Assembly (NCBI RefSeq): GCF_028583425.1
Contig: NC_072793.1
Coordinates: 102,285,689 to 102,349,688, forward strand
Length of the DNA stretch: 64,000 bases
Origin: Eublepharis macularius
Taxonomy: Eukaryota > Chordata > Lepidosauria > Squamata > Eublepharidae
Direction: 5' to 3'
A program made the position numbers and the translations under genes. Shown here piece by piece: positions 20,271 through 35,200 of the stretch. The notes under the pieces are model-generated. The model searched no databases. It worked only from the letters and a program-made list of their open reading frames with translations, and was not told the DNA's origin. How positions within the stretch are numbered: the stretch's first letter is position 1; each line of letters starts with the position of its first letter.

Positions 20271-23200
20271 GTAAGTGATATATTCTTCATTACTAATCTT
20301 TGCCTTCCTTTTGTCAGAATTAGATAGCATTGGAGGTTGTGGGGAAATACTGCTCTTGACTAAACTGAATATTTTATTCGCTGAAGCCTTTTAGGTGGTA
20401 AATGTCTGGGTTTTTTTTCTGTTAGGATTTAATTTCTAAAGCATTGCTTTCAAAAAAGTTCCTTGGCCAGTTGTTAGCAATGAATCAGGGTGAAATGTGT
20501 ATATCAGTGAATCAGTGCCTGTTAAAGGAGATGAAATGATCTGTTCAATTTGCCACTGGCTTAGTCCAAATCCTTAAAATATTTATTTAAAAGTATGTCC
20601 CACATGAACTTCAAATAAGTATACTTAGCATTGCAGCCTTTTTTCTTTCAAAATGTTAGAGAATTGTTGCTAAATTGTTTAGTGACACAAACTGTGTTTA
20701 AGTGATGCTTTTTATCAGAGCAGTCATTCACATCAAAATTTTTGTGTACCAGAATTTGTATTGATAACAAAATGAAATACAAACCAAACGTGATGGCCAG
20801 CTCCATGAATAGGGTTACCAGTTCTTCAGTATCAGTTGTGCAAAGGCCAGACTCAAGATAGAACTGTGTTACAAGGGAGCGGTGTTGCTTTTCTCTATCC
20901 CACTTAAATTTTTCTGCAGTTTTGATGTGTTCCTCAGCTGGACAAATAGTAGCTCCTTGGCATCATTTCATGTTAGAAAAAAGGCATGGAGAGAGGAACC
21001 TTAACACTCCCTCTCCTTTTCCTCATGTTGTGGCCCTGATCTAAATTGGACCTATTCACAGCTGCTGTTGTAAGGTAAAGAAATTCTGATACCTCCTTTC
21101 AGAGAACTCCCAGAATTATCTGGGCCCAAGTGCTCCTCTTCCCCAGCTTCTCTCTTGAATGTGAATTTTGAAAACTCAGAATCCATTGAAAGATACCAAG
21201 ATACTAGTTTTATGCATCCCATAAAGAGTTTGAGTTTGAGTTTGTAATTAGGGAATGGAATCATAGTACTTCTGACCTCAAAATTTCTGTTACAAAGTCT
21301 TGTCTCCTGCAGTTAATATTTAATAATACCTGGTTAATATATTGCCCTTGTTTTCTTTCTTAATTCTCATCCCAGGTTGAGATTCCAAAGGAATTAGTTT
21401 TGTCAGTTTAATTTGTGTATGGAATTTCATTTCCTACCCAGAGCTGTTTGCAGCTTGAATAAAATAATGATTGTGGTTATTGTCATGTTATCCAGAGACG
21501 ACACTGGGGAACTTGTGTATTTCAAAAAGGGCAGCAAGGTCAGAGTTTGGAGTAGAGATTAATTCAGAAGATTAATAGAAAGGTGGTGTAGACATACAAG
21601 GAGGGTGCCATATTCATGAAAATGTGACATGTTTAGAATTTATTGGCTTCTAGATCAGGAATGTTTAGTATGTTTGTGTGTCTACATATTGAATACTTCT
21701 GCATTTACTAAAAAATGTTTCTTACCTGTTACTGTATGGTAGCAGGTTGGCAGTGTTTACCTAGAATTAGTAAAGCATTTGTATTTTTAATTATCTCAAT
21801 TAATACATAAGCCTGGAATCAGTAGCTACTTTAAATTAGTTTCTTCTGATTGAAGCATGGTGGCTGGAATTTCTCAAATTACAAAGATATTGGTAAAATA
21901 CAACATATCATGTTACTTCACTGGTGGGTTCCCATTATTGGGTATGCAGAGAGAACTGTTCTTCCACATTGGTGCTGCTAACATTAACATCAGCTGCCTG
22001 ATGTGAATAACTGCTTTGATGTTAACATTGACATCAAAAACTGTGCCTGATAAAGGGAAGAGGAGAGTTTATGTAGTTCGTCAGTGGACTCATCAGCTAT
22101 ATTGTTCTCCCAAGCTTGACATTTAATTTGCGCTCTAGAAGATGCCATCTCTTAAACTAGGCAGACTAGATCGCTCCTCAGAGGGTTTGTTAATTTTACC
22201 TCTCTACAGAGTCATCCCTCTTCAGAGGGTTTGTTAGTTTCCTCTTTACCTCTTCCAAGGCTCTGTGAATTATTAACAAGCCCTCTGAAGAAGGATCTAG
22301 CTGATTCCTGTAGAGAGAGGTGAAATTGAAACTACGGTTCCCAGCTAACATTGCATCTCCTTTCACTTGAGTGTCCTTGTATAATTCGTATTGAGTGGTT
22401 TAGCTCTCAGGTACCTTGCTTGTGAATGAACACAATCCTATAGTTATTTAAATTGGCTGAATCCATGGTTGTCTTTTTTCAAGATGGGGTTCACAGCCAC
22501 ATATCTCAGAGCAACTGGAACTATCCCTTCTTTTATTGAGGTATTTGTACTCACCTAGAGATTGTGAAGACCTGGAAAAAATTGGAAAATTCAGGGGGAG
22601 GGGGGGAATCATACTGTGAGGCATTTTTTCAATTTTTTCCAACAGAAAAATCACATATTGGGGGTGGGGGAACTGAGAAGAAACTCCTATGAAATATTTT
22701 ATTTTAGAATGAGTGAAATGCTTCTTAAGCCAAGAATTTTTACACTAAAAATAATAGCATTAAAAAGTTTGAGGACTTTTGTAATTTCTTCAGTGGAAAA
22801 AAGGGGCAATTTGGGATAGAATTGAAAAAACCTTTTTTTTTCTTCTTGAATGAGAAAACCCTTGTTTTTCACTCATACCAAAAGTCCAGAATGAAAAAAA
22901 ATGTGAGGACTTCTGGGGAGCACTGAAAAAGAATCTCTCATATTATAGACATACAGGATTTTCAAGATCTTTTTGTTTAAAAGTGAAAAAATGGCAACAA
23001 TTAAAACACTATGTAATGATTATACACTATTAAAGTGTTCACTGTTTCAATGTTATGAAATGTAGTTTGATATCTAAACATGCTGCTTGTCCTACCTGTT
23101 GTAATCCTATGAGAAAGTTTTTTGATCAAATAGTATATATTTTTGTTTACTATAAAATATAGTTTTTACCTTCAACTTTTATTTTATCTACTTCTCAGAT

Positions 23201-26200
23201 GACAAAAATTAAAGATACATGTGCTGTGGTAAGCACAGGGTGCAACAGATTGCATCTTTCTCAAGTATTTGGTATACTTAAAAGTTTTTCTTACAGAAAA
23301 TGAAGGTATTTATTCTTTTAAATTCCATAAATATGCCAATAGTACAGTTTTAAATACTGCATTATAAATAATGCAATCCGTATTATTAAAACAGTACAAG
23401 AAGTTTAGGTTTGATATGAAATTGAGTATTACATATATTTCAAAATTCCCCCAAATTTCTGTTTTTCTGCTGGGGAAAATAGCGGTTTTTAATCATAAGA
23501 ACATAAGCAAAGCCATGTTGGATCAGGCCAGTGGCCCATCCAGTCCAACATTCTGTCACACACAGTGGCTAGAAATCCAGTGCCATCTTTTGTCTCAGAT
23601 GACAAAAATTAAAGATACATGTGCTGTGGTAAGCACAGGGTGCAACAGATTGCATCTTTCTCAAGTATTTGGTATACTTAAAAGTATACCAAAGTATACC
23701 CTGGGATGGGCGGTATATAAATTGAATAAATAAATAAAATAAATAAAGGACTGTCAGTGAGGCCAGGACACCAGAAGCCCTCCCACTGCCTTCCTTCCAG
23801 CACCAAGACAACAGAGCACCACCTCCCCACAAAGAGAATACCATCTATCTCCTGTGGCTAATAGCCACTGATGGACCTCTGCTCCATATATTTGTCCAGT
23901 CCCCTCTTGAAGCTGGCAATGCTTGTAGCTGCCACCACCTCCTGTGGCAACGAATTGCCACATCATGCTTCAAAGTTTCCTGAAAGTTTACATCTCTGTA
24001 ACCACCTGGACCCATTTGGGCAGCCTTTTATAAGAATTCAGAGGCCACAAGGGTAAACCTAGCTGTGGTGGACCATACACTTCTAAGCAGTTTATCTGCT
24101 TTCTCAGGCTTTACCAAGTGAAATTCACCTAAGCAACTGTGATCAGATTTGTATCCTGAGACTGAATCTGTTCCAAATGAGAAGAAATTGCATCAGGTGT
24201 GAGTGATTTTATCCTCAAAACACTTAGCAAGGATGTCACTGCAAGCCTGTATAAATCCTTTGAGAATTAAAATACAAGCACATCTGCTCACACACACACA
24301 CATACGATACAGAAAGGCCTTGCCAGGCAACATGGTGCAAAGCTGATGGTTTCAGAGAAGTGAAGCTTGCCTTGCTGCCATCAGTGCCGCTGAAGAAATC
24401 CAGTGTGTTCTCATTTGTGTTTAGTTGAAATCGTATCAAGTTTGCCTCCATTTGTGCTCTAATTGTCTGCCAAACCGTTTCATCACTTGAAGCTCCTCCA
24501 TGAAACATGGAACTTTCCAAACTGTACAGCAGAGCAGAAATTGTTTTGGAGTGATTGTGGCAGCCACCCAGGTTAATTCTGCATTCCACAGATTGACCGC
24601 TATTTTGACAGAAGCAGCAAACTTGGCAATTGGAAACTCCCTAACAGTCAACAGGAAGATTCTGGGAGTGGACCATACACTCCCATTGCCCCCTAGAGTT
24701 TCTCTCTGTCAGTCAGCCTAAACCTCATCAAGTGATAGGTCAATCTGTGACACAGGCAGAGTAGAAATTACCCCCAATACCAGACTATGCACTTTGTACA
24801 CAGTAAGAACCAAGTCAAAAGTATGTCCTGCTCCAAGTGTTGGGACTAGAATCTTCTGAGACAGCCCCATGGCAGCCAGGAAGTCCTAAACTACTCCCTT
24901 AAAGTCAGTTTCACCATGGAACTTGAAGTCCCTTGAGGAGCACAAGCCCACATGGGGGGTGAGGGTTATGTGTATGTGAGACACTCTGAAAAAGGAATAG
25001 GAAGTGAAGTAAACTTTCTTTTTGCAACAGCTGGTATGTACACAATATTTAGGTGCTTCTGAAATGCTGCTTAAATCTGATGGCAGTCCTTTGTGAAGAA
25101 TTCCACAAGCGATCGAAGCCTTATTCTACCTGCCTGATTCCAGACTGAGGTAGTAGTTTGTACAGTTTGAGGGTCTATGATACCACCCGGTACAGGAGGT
25201 AACTGTACAGGCCACTGCCTTGCCTGGGACAGAGCTCTGTCTGCTAAAAGGAGCTTCCTGCCAACATTAGATGGTGCCAGGTAACAGTTTCTACTTAGAG
25301 GGACTAATAATATATCTATTAAGAAAAAAGTAACATTCTGGAGTTAAGAATGGATAATCTTTTCATTGGAATGTGTTGTAAAACAGAACAGCATGTCAGT
25401 GTAGTCTGTTAATGTTTAACACTAAAAAAAATTTTGTAAAATGTGCCTGCCCAGCCTCTGGGTGACTGTGTAGAGAATAATCACCAATGAGTCACTGGAA
25501 AACCCCTGCTTGAGCAGATTTCTTTTATAAAATTGAAGGGCTGTGGAGATTATAAGCTTTTGACTCTTCTACATCTTCACTAGAGTGTGCTTAACTCAAC
25601 TGCTTGGGTTTAAGAACTCGGCCTTTTTTATTGCACATTACCCTTCTCTACTAAACCAATTAACTCATTTTCAGTTCCTCATTTATAAGTGAACCTATAA
25701 GTTCAAAATGCTAGTACGAAAATGGCACAATAAAATCTTCCTTATCTGTCCTAGTGTATTTAATTTACACATATAAGCTGCTGTATAGTTCACTTTTACA
25801 TTGTTGACTTTCTTTGATTATTTCTAACTTTTAAATCAGAGACTGAGCTTGTTTTCAGATGTTGCAGCAGTTTCAGTTAAGCCAAAATATACATGAACGT
25901 AGCTTGTTATACTCACACGTACACCTCCCCACCATGAGGAAGGCAATTAAGGATTTCTGGTTTGAAACAAACACTAGCTTTCAGTACAAATGCAGGCAGT
26001 CCTGGTGATTTGAAATTATTTCTGTTCTCATGAGCCCAGTTTATAAACCAGGTACAGAAGAATGGATTGTAGGGAATAAAGAAAGTCATATTCACTCTGG
26101 CTCCTGTATTTGTATGCCACAGGTACCTGGAGTTTTTTTCAAACCTGGAAACCTTAATTGCACCTTGCATGAGGGAGGAAGGGGAAGCATAAAGCACAAA

Positions 26201-29200
26201 CATGGCAACAAGTGCGTAACAACAACAACGACATTTGATTTATATACCACCCTTCAGGATGACTTAACACTCAGCAGTTTACAAAGTATGTTATTATTAT
26301 CTCCACAACAAAACACCCTGTGAGGTGGGTGGGGCTGAGAGAGCTAGAAACTGTGACTGACCCAAGGTCACCCAGCTGGCTTCAAGTGGAGGAGTGGGGA
26401 ATCAAACCCAGTTCTCCAGATTAGAGTCTGGTACTCTTAACCACTACACCAAACTGGCTCTCATGTAAATTGGATGTCTTCCCTCTCAAGGCCTTTCTTT
26501 CCATCTAGTTTTTTTTTAATAGAAAAATTAGGAGAACTCTGAAAAAACTCGCATGATTTTTCACCTATTTTGGAATGAGTAAAATGGCTTATTCAAAATG
26601 TGTCATAAAAAATGTTATTTGAGGCAATTTACAGCATTAGATAATTATTCTTTTGTATACTGTAGATATATATATATATATATACACACATTTTAAATCC
26701 TTTTATTAAAGAATTCAGAGTTTCCATGTTGTGAAATTTAACTTGATGTTCAAATATGCTGGTAGTACTACTTATTGCAACTTTATGTTTCTGTCAAAAT
26801 ACACTCTTTTTTTCTACCTTCCCCATTTATTTTTTGCTACCCATCAGATGGCCAAAATTAAGATCTGTGCTATGGTAGAGAAGGCTGCATCATTTTACAC
26901 CTATTTCTCAAGTATTGGGTGTACTTGCAATTTGTCTTCTAGACAAATTTTATACTTTTAATTCCATAAATGTGCCAAATAACCCAATGTTATATGTTAA
27001 CTAAGTCATTAAACAATCTAAAAAGCATCATTTAATCAGTAAAATAAGTTCAGGTTTGATAGGATAGGAAATGTTTCATATATTTTGGTTTACCTAGATT
27101 TTTGTTTTTTCTTATGTCTTCAAAATTTCCAGAAATTTTTCATTTCTAATCCTAAGAGTTTGATTCAGAGTCTGGGTCTCCTCCTATGTTCCAAAAGAAC
27201 TGGGTTTTGTTTATGGCTCTTGTTGAACTGGAGACTGTGTGTTCTTCTTAAGTTAGCAGGCCTGTTGCAGTCTAGCATGGCTGTGCTCCTCCATGCTGGG
27301 ATCTTAAAAGGACTGCAAATAGAAAAATGATTGTTTTTAAGCCAGTAAGTATAGACTTGAAACCTGAATCGCTCTCTTGCTGGGGCACTAACTGGAGGTC
27401 AGTAAAGTACCATTTTTATTCAACTATCCTGAGAGATTTTACTACTTGGCTTCAGTTTTTACGGCTATGGAAACTGTGTTAAGAACACTCACTGTCTTAC
27501 TTTCCGTAGTAAGTAAGCATTTATTGCCACCTGATAATGCAGAGTTGCTGTATGATAGTTCTTAGCATTGTTGGTATTTTCTTGCAGATACAATCAGATA
27601 TCTCTCTCTGCATGACAATAAATACATCAGATACTTCCCTGGACATAATAAAAGGTAAGGTCAGTAGCCAAAATCTTGGTACTGTACAAGCATGAGGAGA
27701 TAAATAAGGCAATGGTTGAAAAATACTGAGCTGTAGTAAATTTTGATCGTTCTTTACCTTTCTTGTCTAATTTTTCTACCCTTTCTGGAACCTATAGAAA
27801 TGTCAGGAAAATATTGTACTGGTTGCTTATATTTTTATTTTATGTTCTTGAAACATGTTTGCTCCGTTTCAGGGTTGTTGCTCTGTCAATGTCTCCAGTA
27901 GATGATACCTTTATTTCTGGGTCACTTGATAAAACAATAAGACTTTGGGATCTTCGTTCTCCAAATTGTCAGGTAAGAGGTCCCTTTTCATCAGAGTGAG
28001 GTGTGCTGTGAAATAGATTGTAGTTCTTGGAGCCACCAAGAGATGGCAGGGCAGCTCATACAAATTACATCCAAATCATGCCTGCCTCATGACATTTTCC
28101 TGTGAAGAGTAAAATGTGATAAAAGTCATATTTTTACTTTTGGAAGCAAATGTGGAAAAATTCCTTTCCGCTTTTTTCTTTTTAAATTCTAGGGTTTGAT
28201 GCATCCTCAAGGGAAGCCTGTGTGTTCATTTGATCCAGAGGGGCTGATTTTTGCAGCTGGTGTCAATTCTGAAATGGTGAAACTTTATGATCTTCGTTCT
28301 TTTGACAAGGTGTGTAATGCTCAGATGCATTTGAGTTATCTGGAATCTTAGAAAAAACTGATAAATATTATGCCTGTAGTAGAGTGGTATGGCTTTAGCT
28401 GTGCCCAGTTTTCTTTAAAAGAAGAACTAGAACATGTTGTTCCCCAGATTTTGTTACTCTTATAAAGTAAGAACATGTAGGATCTTTCGAGTTAGGGAGT
28501 AACCTATGGTGAATGATCTTGGTATTCATTCTTGCTTTAAAGCATAAAAAGTACTTTGCTAGATCAGATCAAGATAAATTTAGTCTTGCACTGTGCTCTC
28601 AATGAGGTGGCGACCAAGAGATGGTTTTTTTTCAGTGATGGCACCTTGCTTGGGCACTGCCTTCTTGCATTTTAGGCACCAAGCCAAAACATTTCTTTTT
28701 ATCCAGGCTTTTATCTAAGGGATTTGGTCTTCTGAAATTGTTTTTACAGTCTACATCTAACCCGAAGACTGTTTTATGAGGGTCCTTTTTAGGATCCTGG
28801 GTATTTAATGGCTGGGTTTTAATAATTGGTTAACTTTTAGCTGTTCAATGATTTTATCATGTTTCAGTTTGTGAGCTGCCTTGATCAGGTTGTTTGGAGA
28901 GGCAGCTTATATATCTAAATACAATAAGAGCCCAGCAACTAGCAGGCACTAGGTGGTCCAGCAGTGGACCATGTGTTAGGCTGTAAGCCACCCTAAGACT
29001 TGGTCACAACATTCACATGTTATTTTAATTTTACAGTTGAGAGATGATCCTATTCATAGGCTCCTATTTTTACTGATTTAATGAGCACAACAGCATAAAA
29101 TGAGCAAATAATCATATAAAAGCACATATACCATGCAATAAAAGAAGCCCCGTGGCACAGAGTGGTAAGCTGCAGTACTGCAGCCGAAGCTCTGCTCATG

Positions 29201-32200
29201 ACCTGAGTTTGATCCTGGCGGAAGCCGGGTTCAGGTAGCCAGCTCAAGGTTGACTCAGCCTTCCACATCCTTCCAAGGTTGGTAAAATGAATACCTAGTT
29301 TCCTGGGGGTAAAGTGTAGATGACTGGGGAAGGCTGTGGCAAACCACCCCGTAAAAAGTCTGCCAAGAAAACGTTGTAATGCAGCATCCCCCATGGATCA
29401 GTAATGACTCTGTGCTTGCACACCGTTACCTTGTTATACCATGCAGTATTTCCTCACTCATGATAACAGTATGATACTTAATATTAGTAAAAAATCTAGG
29501 ACAGATACAGTTCTTCATTAGAGATGAGCACAAAACAAACCACAGAACAAAATTCCAGATGGAATGGCTGGTTCATAGTAAAAAAAACACACGTTCTGCG
29601 GGGGCGCATTTTTACAAAGGAAACGACTTTCCTATCATTCCATTGCCGGTTCGGGAAGCCAGACGCTTTGGTGCCATTCAGTCCATCAGCCAGGCAATGG
29701 TGGCAGTCTTTTGGTTGCCCCCAATCTGAGGCTTCCACACTTGATTGGCAGCTGTCCCTGCCAACTAAAACGCTCCCATTCTGGCCCATCCAGCCAGGAA
29801 AAGGGCCGTCCCCTCAAAGTAGCTGCCAGCAGACCCTCCAGTTTTTACTACTGTGAAGAGAAAATGACAAGGGGGTCCCATGGATCATGCCTTTCCCGGG
29901 GTTCAATCTCTCTGAAACTTGGGGGGGGGGGTCTTTAGAGGACAGTGAGGACTAGCTCCCCTTCAAATTTGGTGGGTTTTAGACATTTGGAAGGTCAGTT
30001 TGTAGCCCCTAAAAGTAGCTGCTAGCAGACACTCCAGTTTTTACTACTGTGAAGAGAAAATGACAGAAAGGGGGGGACCCATGGATCATGCCTTTCCCGG
30101 GGTTCAATCTCTCTGAAACTTGGGGGGGAGGGTCTTTAGAGGACAATGAGGACTAGCTCCCCTGCAAATTTGGTGGATTTTCCTTGCAAAATGCCACCCC
30201 TATCGAAATTAAAAGCAAAACAGTTTGAGGGTAAGCCGGATCCAAGGGCAGAAAGAGGGGAGAGGGAAGCAGAAGCCACTCAAAATCAACGCTCTGCAAT
30301 GGGGACTCGCTGATTATGACTATGGACACTCGCAACCACGATTACACCAGTTATCCAACACGTGCACGGACTGGAGCAACAGGACACGTGTTCATCAGGA
30401 GTAAAATGGACACACTCAGGAAGGAACAGACATGATTCTAGACACTTGCATGACCTTGTGTAATTTGTCTCGTTTAGTCTGGCTGTGAGCATGAAGGGGC
30501 CCGTTCTGGGCTCCCTCGAACCGCAAGCTGGTTTGCAAACTGACTCAAGTTCGGCAAAGTTCATGGTTCGTGTTCCATGAAACTGAACAAACCACAAACC
30601 ATGTGGTTCGGGTTTTTCCCGGTTCATGCCCATGTCTATTCTTCATCCTCAATTTAATACTAGGAATTTATGGAAAGATGTGATTTATAAATAGTACAGG
30701 TATAGGCATTAAAGCTACAAAAATTTTAAAACTGTAAAACAAAACTTATAATAATAATTGTAAACATTTTATTTGCTTTTTTATGTCTGTTTCATTTGTA
30801 GTAATTCTGTCTCACTCTTCCCAGGTTTCTCTGTCTCCCTGCTAGCAAGCAAGCTAGAGAGAGATCACTCTATACAGAGGTTGTGCCCAAGGAAACCCAG
30901 CCTTCCCCACAGGAATCCTTTGCATTTCCAAACCTCTTCTAACACAAAAGCTTTATTTCACTATTGCTATCAACATATCTTGAATACATACAAGCTACAA
31001 AATTAGAGTGCATATTCTAAGAAATAAAAGTAAACAGAGACTCCTACAGTTCGTCATTGTCCTGTGCAGCCCCTATGCGTTTCTTCCTCTTGCAAATATT
31101 TTAAGAGACTCATAAACTGAATGGTCAGTTTAAAGGAAGCTATGCTAGTTGTTTTTAAAGAGAGCACCATAAGGTCTTTTGCATCATTCTCTTGTGAATA
31201 ATGGAAAACCCATTGAAACAGATTCTTTTGCACATGGAAATGTTAAGGCCAATTTCTGCACTCCCCACTAAATCTTAGTACATCTTCATCCTACCTACAT
31301 ATCTTGCATGTTGCTTCCAGCAAGCAGGTTTTCTTAGATAAATTTAATCTCATACTTTGTTACACTTGTCCTTTTTATCCCTTTTCCTGACAGTACAAGA
31401 AAAGACCTTCACAGGTGCTTTAGCTTGAAACCACTTCTTGCTCCACAATAGCACATAAGTCTCTTTTACATGTGAAAACAATTATGGGTGTTTACTGTAA
31501 TTCTTCTGTCAAGTTTTCACTGGACATGGAGCTTCACCAAACCCTGAAAGTTTCACAGATTGATTACATGTCTGCCTCCTCACTACACGTGGCATAGACA
31601 ACTGAATTTCTCAAGGACCTAATTATTTCAAAATGAGTAATTTGTACACATTGACTCCTTCATGCAGAATGACCTGGAAGATTGTGTCACATGTCCTTAT
31701 TTGTTGATTCCCCCCCCCTCCTTTCCCACTTTAGGGACCATTTGCTACCTTTAAGATGCAGTATGACCGAACGTGTGAATGGACTGGTTTGAAGTTCAGC
31801 AATGATGGCAAGCTTTTTCTTATATCAACCAATGGCGGGTTTATCCGACTCATTGACGCCTTTAAAGGAGCTGTGCTGCATACGTTTGCGGTGAGCCTGT
31901 TGTCCCTTACCTTTTGTTTTGTTTCCCTCAAAATTAGAAACCTTTTGTTTTGTTTCCCTCAAAATTTACACTAAATTAGTTCGATTTGTTGGTCATGTGT
32001 ATATATTTATTCTGCGTGAATATATACAGGCATTTGAACTACCATGTCTACATTTGATAACCAATTAATATTAGTGCATCAATTTTTTAAAATAAAATTT
32101 AATTTCCATTTCAAATGTGCTTTACGTACACATTTTAACTCTTGAAATCTTCAGATCCTAGAACACACCCTTTTAATCTAGGCAGGTAGAAGAAAGTCAT

Positions 32201-35200
32201 CTTCTAGAGATTTCCTGGTTCTTAACTGCAGGCATTTTTGATATTTTTCACACCTCTGTAGCTTTTAATCTTACTCTCTTTTGCAGGGATACAACAACAG
32301 TAAAGCTGTCACATTAGAGGCTTCATTCACCCCAGATTCTCAGTTTATAATGATCGGTAAGAGACATTTATTTCCTTTTAGAGCTTGTGGGACATCAGGT
32401 ATAAAACCATCCCTTGTGCATGAAATAGTTTCTACACAAAACAGGACTTGACCATGCAGACCTTTGCTAGAGTCATTGTTTCATAAGAAACTACATTGCT
32501 TGAGTTGCTGTTCGGTATATGATACTGATACTGGATAATCCATTCTGCAGGGTCTGAGGATGGGAAGATTCATGTCTGGAATGGAGAGAGTGGAATGAAG
32601 GTAGCAGTGCTGGATGGAAAACACACAGGTCCCATTACCTGTTTACAATTTAACCCCAAGTTTATGACTTTTGCCAGTGCATGTTCCAACATGGTAAGTA
32701 GATCTGTGCTGTCAAACTCTTGGTTAAATGGGATCCTTCATAAGAGGCTTATTCATTTGTTACAAAGAGGTCAAGAGGCCATATTCTATATTAATTCATA
32801 ACGCTCTGTTTAAAAAGTGAAACTATAACCTCCTATAAAATACTTCAGAATGACCCCTGTAACTTTCTAAATGGAAATAATGCAAGCTTAGTGAGAACTG
32901 AAAATGCTCCAGAAAGGATGGAGAGCAGTTTTAAAAAGGGAATAGTGGGAGAAATTGGCCTACTTAATCTCCTGATGGCTTGAAGGCTCCTGAAGGCAGG
33001 AGATTGTGAGGGATATGGTAGACTTTCCAAACTGATTTCTCCCTTTCTTTTATCCCTCCTAATTTGTCTATAGCCACTTGCTGAAAAGCTACAGTTCACT
33101 CTGCAAGTGGCTAAGGACTGAAGTTGAAATTCCCTACTCATGTAAAAAATGATATATGGTGGTAGACATATCCGAAAGCATGTGCATGCTTCCTCTGGGC
33201 TGGAAAGAGCTTGGGTCAGCATTCAGCAAGTGACAACTAGACACTATTTGCTGAAAATAATCTGGGTAGGAGCGCCTATGTCCATGTATTTTCAAAGTAA
33301 ACATGGCTTTTTTTATTTTTCACGTATGTAGAGCCATACAAGTCATACAAAGAGAGATAAGTAATTTAGAGTTGGCTTCCTCCGTTTCTTAAATTCACAC
33401 AATAATATGTTTCAAAATTCATGTGTGAGCAGCATGAACCAGTAGTATAGATACTCCAATCATTTTAAGTAGCATGTTCTAATGCTTATGCTACCCATTA
33501 TTATGTTTATAAGTACAAATGTGAGGCTTGATTTAATAAAGCAGTGAATTCATTCAGTCTTTCTTTTTAGTGATTTACATTTTTTAATTGTCTTGATGTA
33601 AATCAGCACCTCCTAATAGGATCTTTTGTATTGCATAATAATGTCTCTGCTAAGTCAAGATTTTCCACTTTGATCAAGCTGTCTTCTTGAAGAGGTGTGG
33701 TACGTTGGGGAAATAGATGGTAGTGTCATAAAATAGCCTCAGTCATGATACTAGTACCAAGAAGAAAAACCTACAGGCCAGACCTCCAAAGGCTACTTAC
33801 AGAACAAACAAGAAATACTAGATGTATTAGCCCTAACACACACATTTAAATACGTAAAATACACTGTTCACAAAATTACAGCAATAAAAATGTATACTAT
33901 ATAAGATTATTTTGTGCAGTTTCTACAGTAAACATAGTAATACATAGAAAAAATATAACACAAGTGTTATATGTGGCAAAAATGTACCCACCCTATACAA
34001 TTTAGCAATGAGCACAATTCCACTTGGTTTAGCAAATATACAAGCATAAATTCCGTAATGTGAGGAGGGATAAAACTGCCATGACTTGTAGGAATTCTTA
34101 AACAGAAGAAAATACAATCAGAATTATATATCATGTGCAACTCCTCCATTGATAGTTTCCTTACATAGTGGTGGTTTTAAGTCTACTCTGATAATTCTTC
34201 CCCTGAAAACTTTATTTCAAGCTCTGGCTGCTGTGATACTGTATCAGTCATGATACTGTTATGAGGTTTATTTAATGGTGCCAGAACAAAACAAAACTAA
34301 AGTGCTGTTGACAATCTGCATTTAACTGGGATGTGTTGGGTATCTGTTATGGCATATCTTTTAACTTTTGGTAGATATCTGCAGTATGGTTGCCTTAATC
34401 AAATTCATCAAAAAGAATAACCTAAACTAAGCCCATGCTGATCTTGCTGGAACTCTCAGCAGTTTTTGAAACAGTAAACCATTCTATGCTTTGGGGTCAG
34501 TGAGTGGTTCTGGGTGAGTTTTCTAGTTAGTTCATTGGTGAATAATAAGGTTCAAAAGGTAATCATTAGGAGGCAGCTCTTTGGACCTGTCATGAGTTCC
34601 ATCTGGTTCAGTTCTGTCCCAGTTCTACAAGATGTCTATCTCAGGCTTCTGAATGAGATTATCTGTAGCATTGGGATCAGTAAACCATCAATTTACTGAT
34701 ATTACCTTAAGCATCCAAGAGCAGCTGTATGTTCTGGATCAGTGACTGGAATCTGTGATCCAGTGTATGAGAGAAAAGAGATTGATGTGGATTCCAAAGA
34801 AGATGGAAATGTTGCTGCCAGGAGGAATGCTTGGGTCAGGAAGGGATTTGCCTTTGATAAGTGGGGTTACTGTTACCCAGTCTCTTCATGTTAAGAATCT
34901 GAGTGTTCACAGGAGTAGTCCTGTTTCTTGAAAGGCAGGCTGGCATTGTTATTAAGAATGCCTGCTTTCCTTTGGAATTGTGTGTCGAGGCTCCTTTTCT
35001 TTCTCAACAGTGTGTAATTGTGCCACATTGATTTATATTTCTGTAACTTCAGGCTTGATTATTACAGTGTGCTCTGTATGGGGCGGCCCTTCAAGATGAC
35101 TCATACAGCTGGTGCAGAATCCAGCTGTTCTTATCCTAGTAATTAGAAGTGCTGATTTTAACTTGTAGATAGCCTAGGTTCCTAATAGTTTAAATACCAC

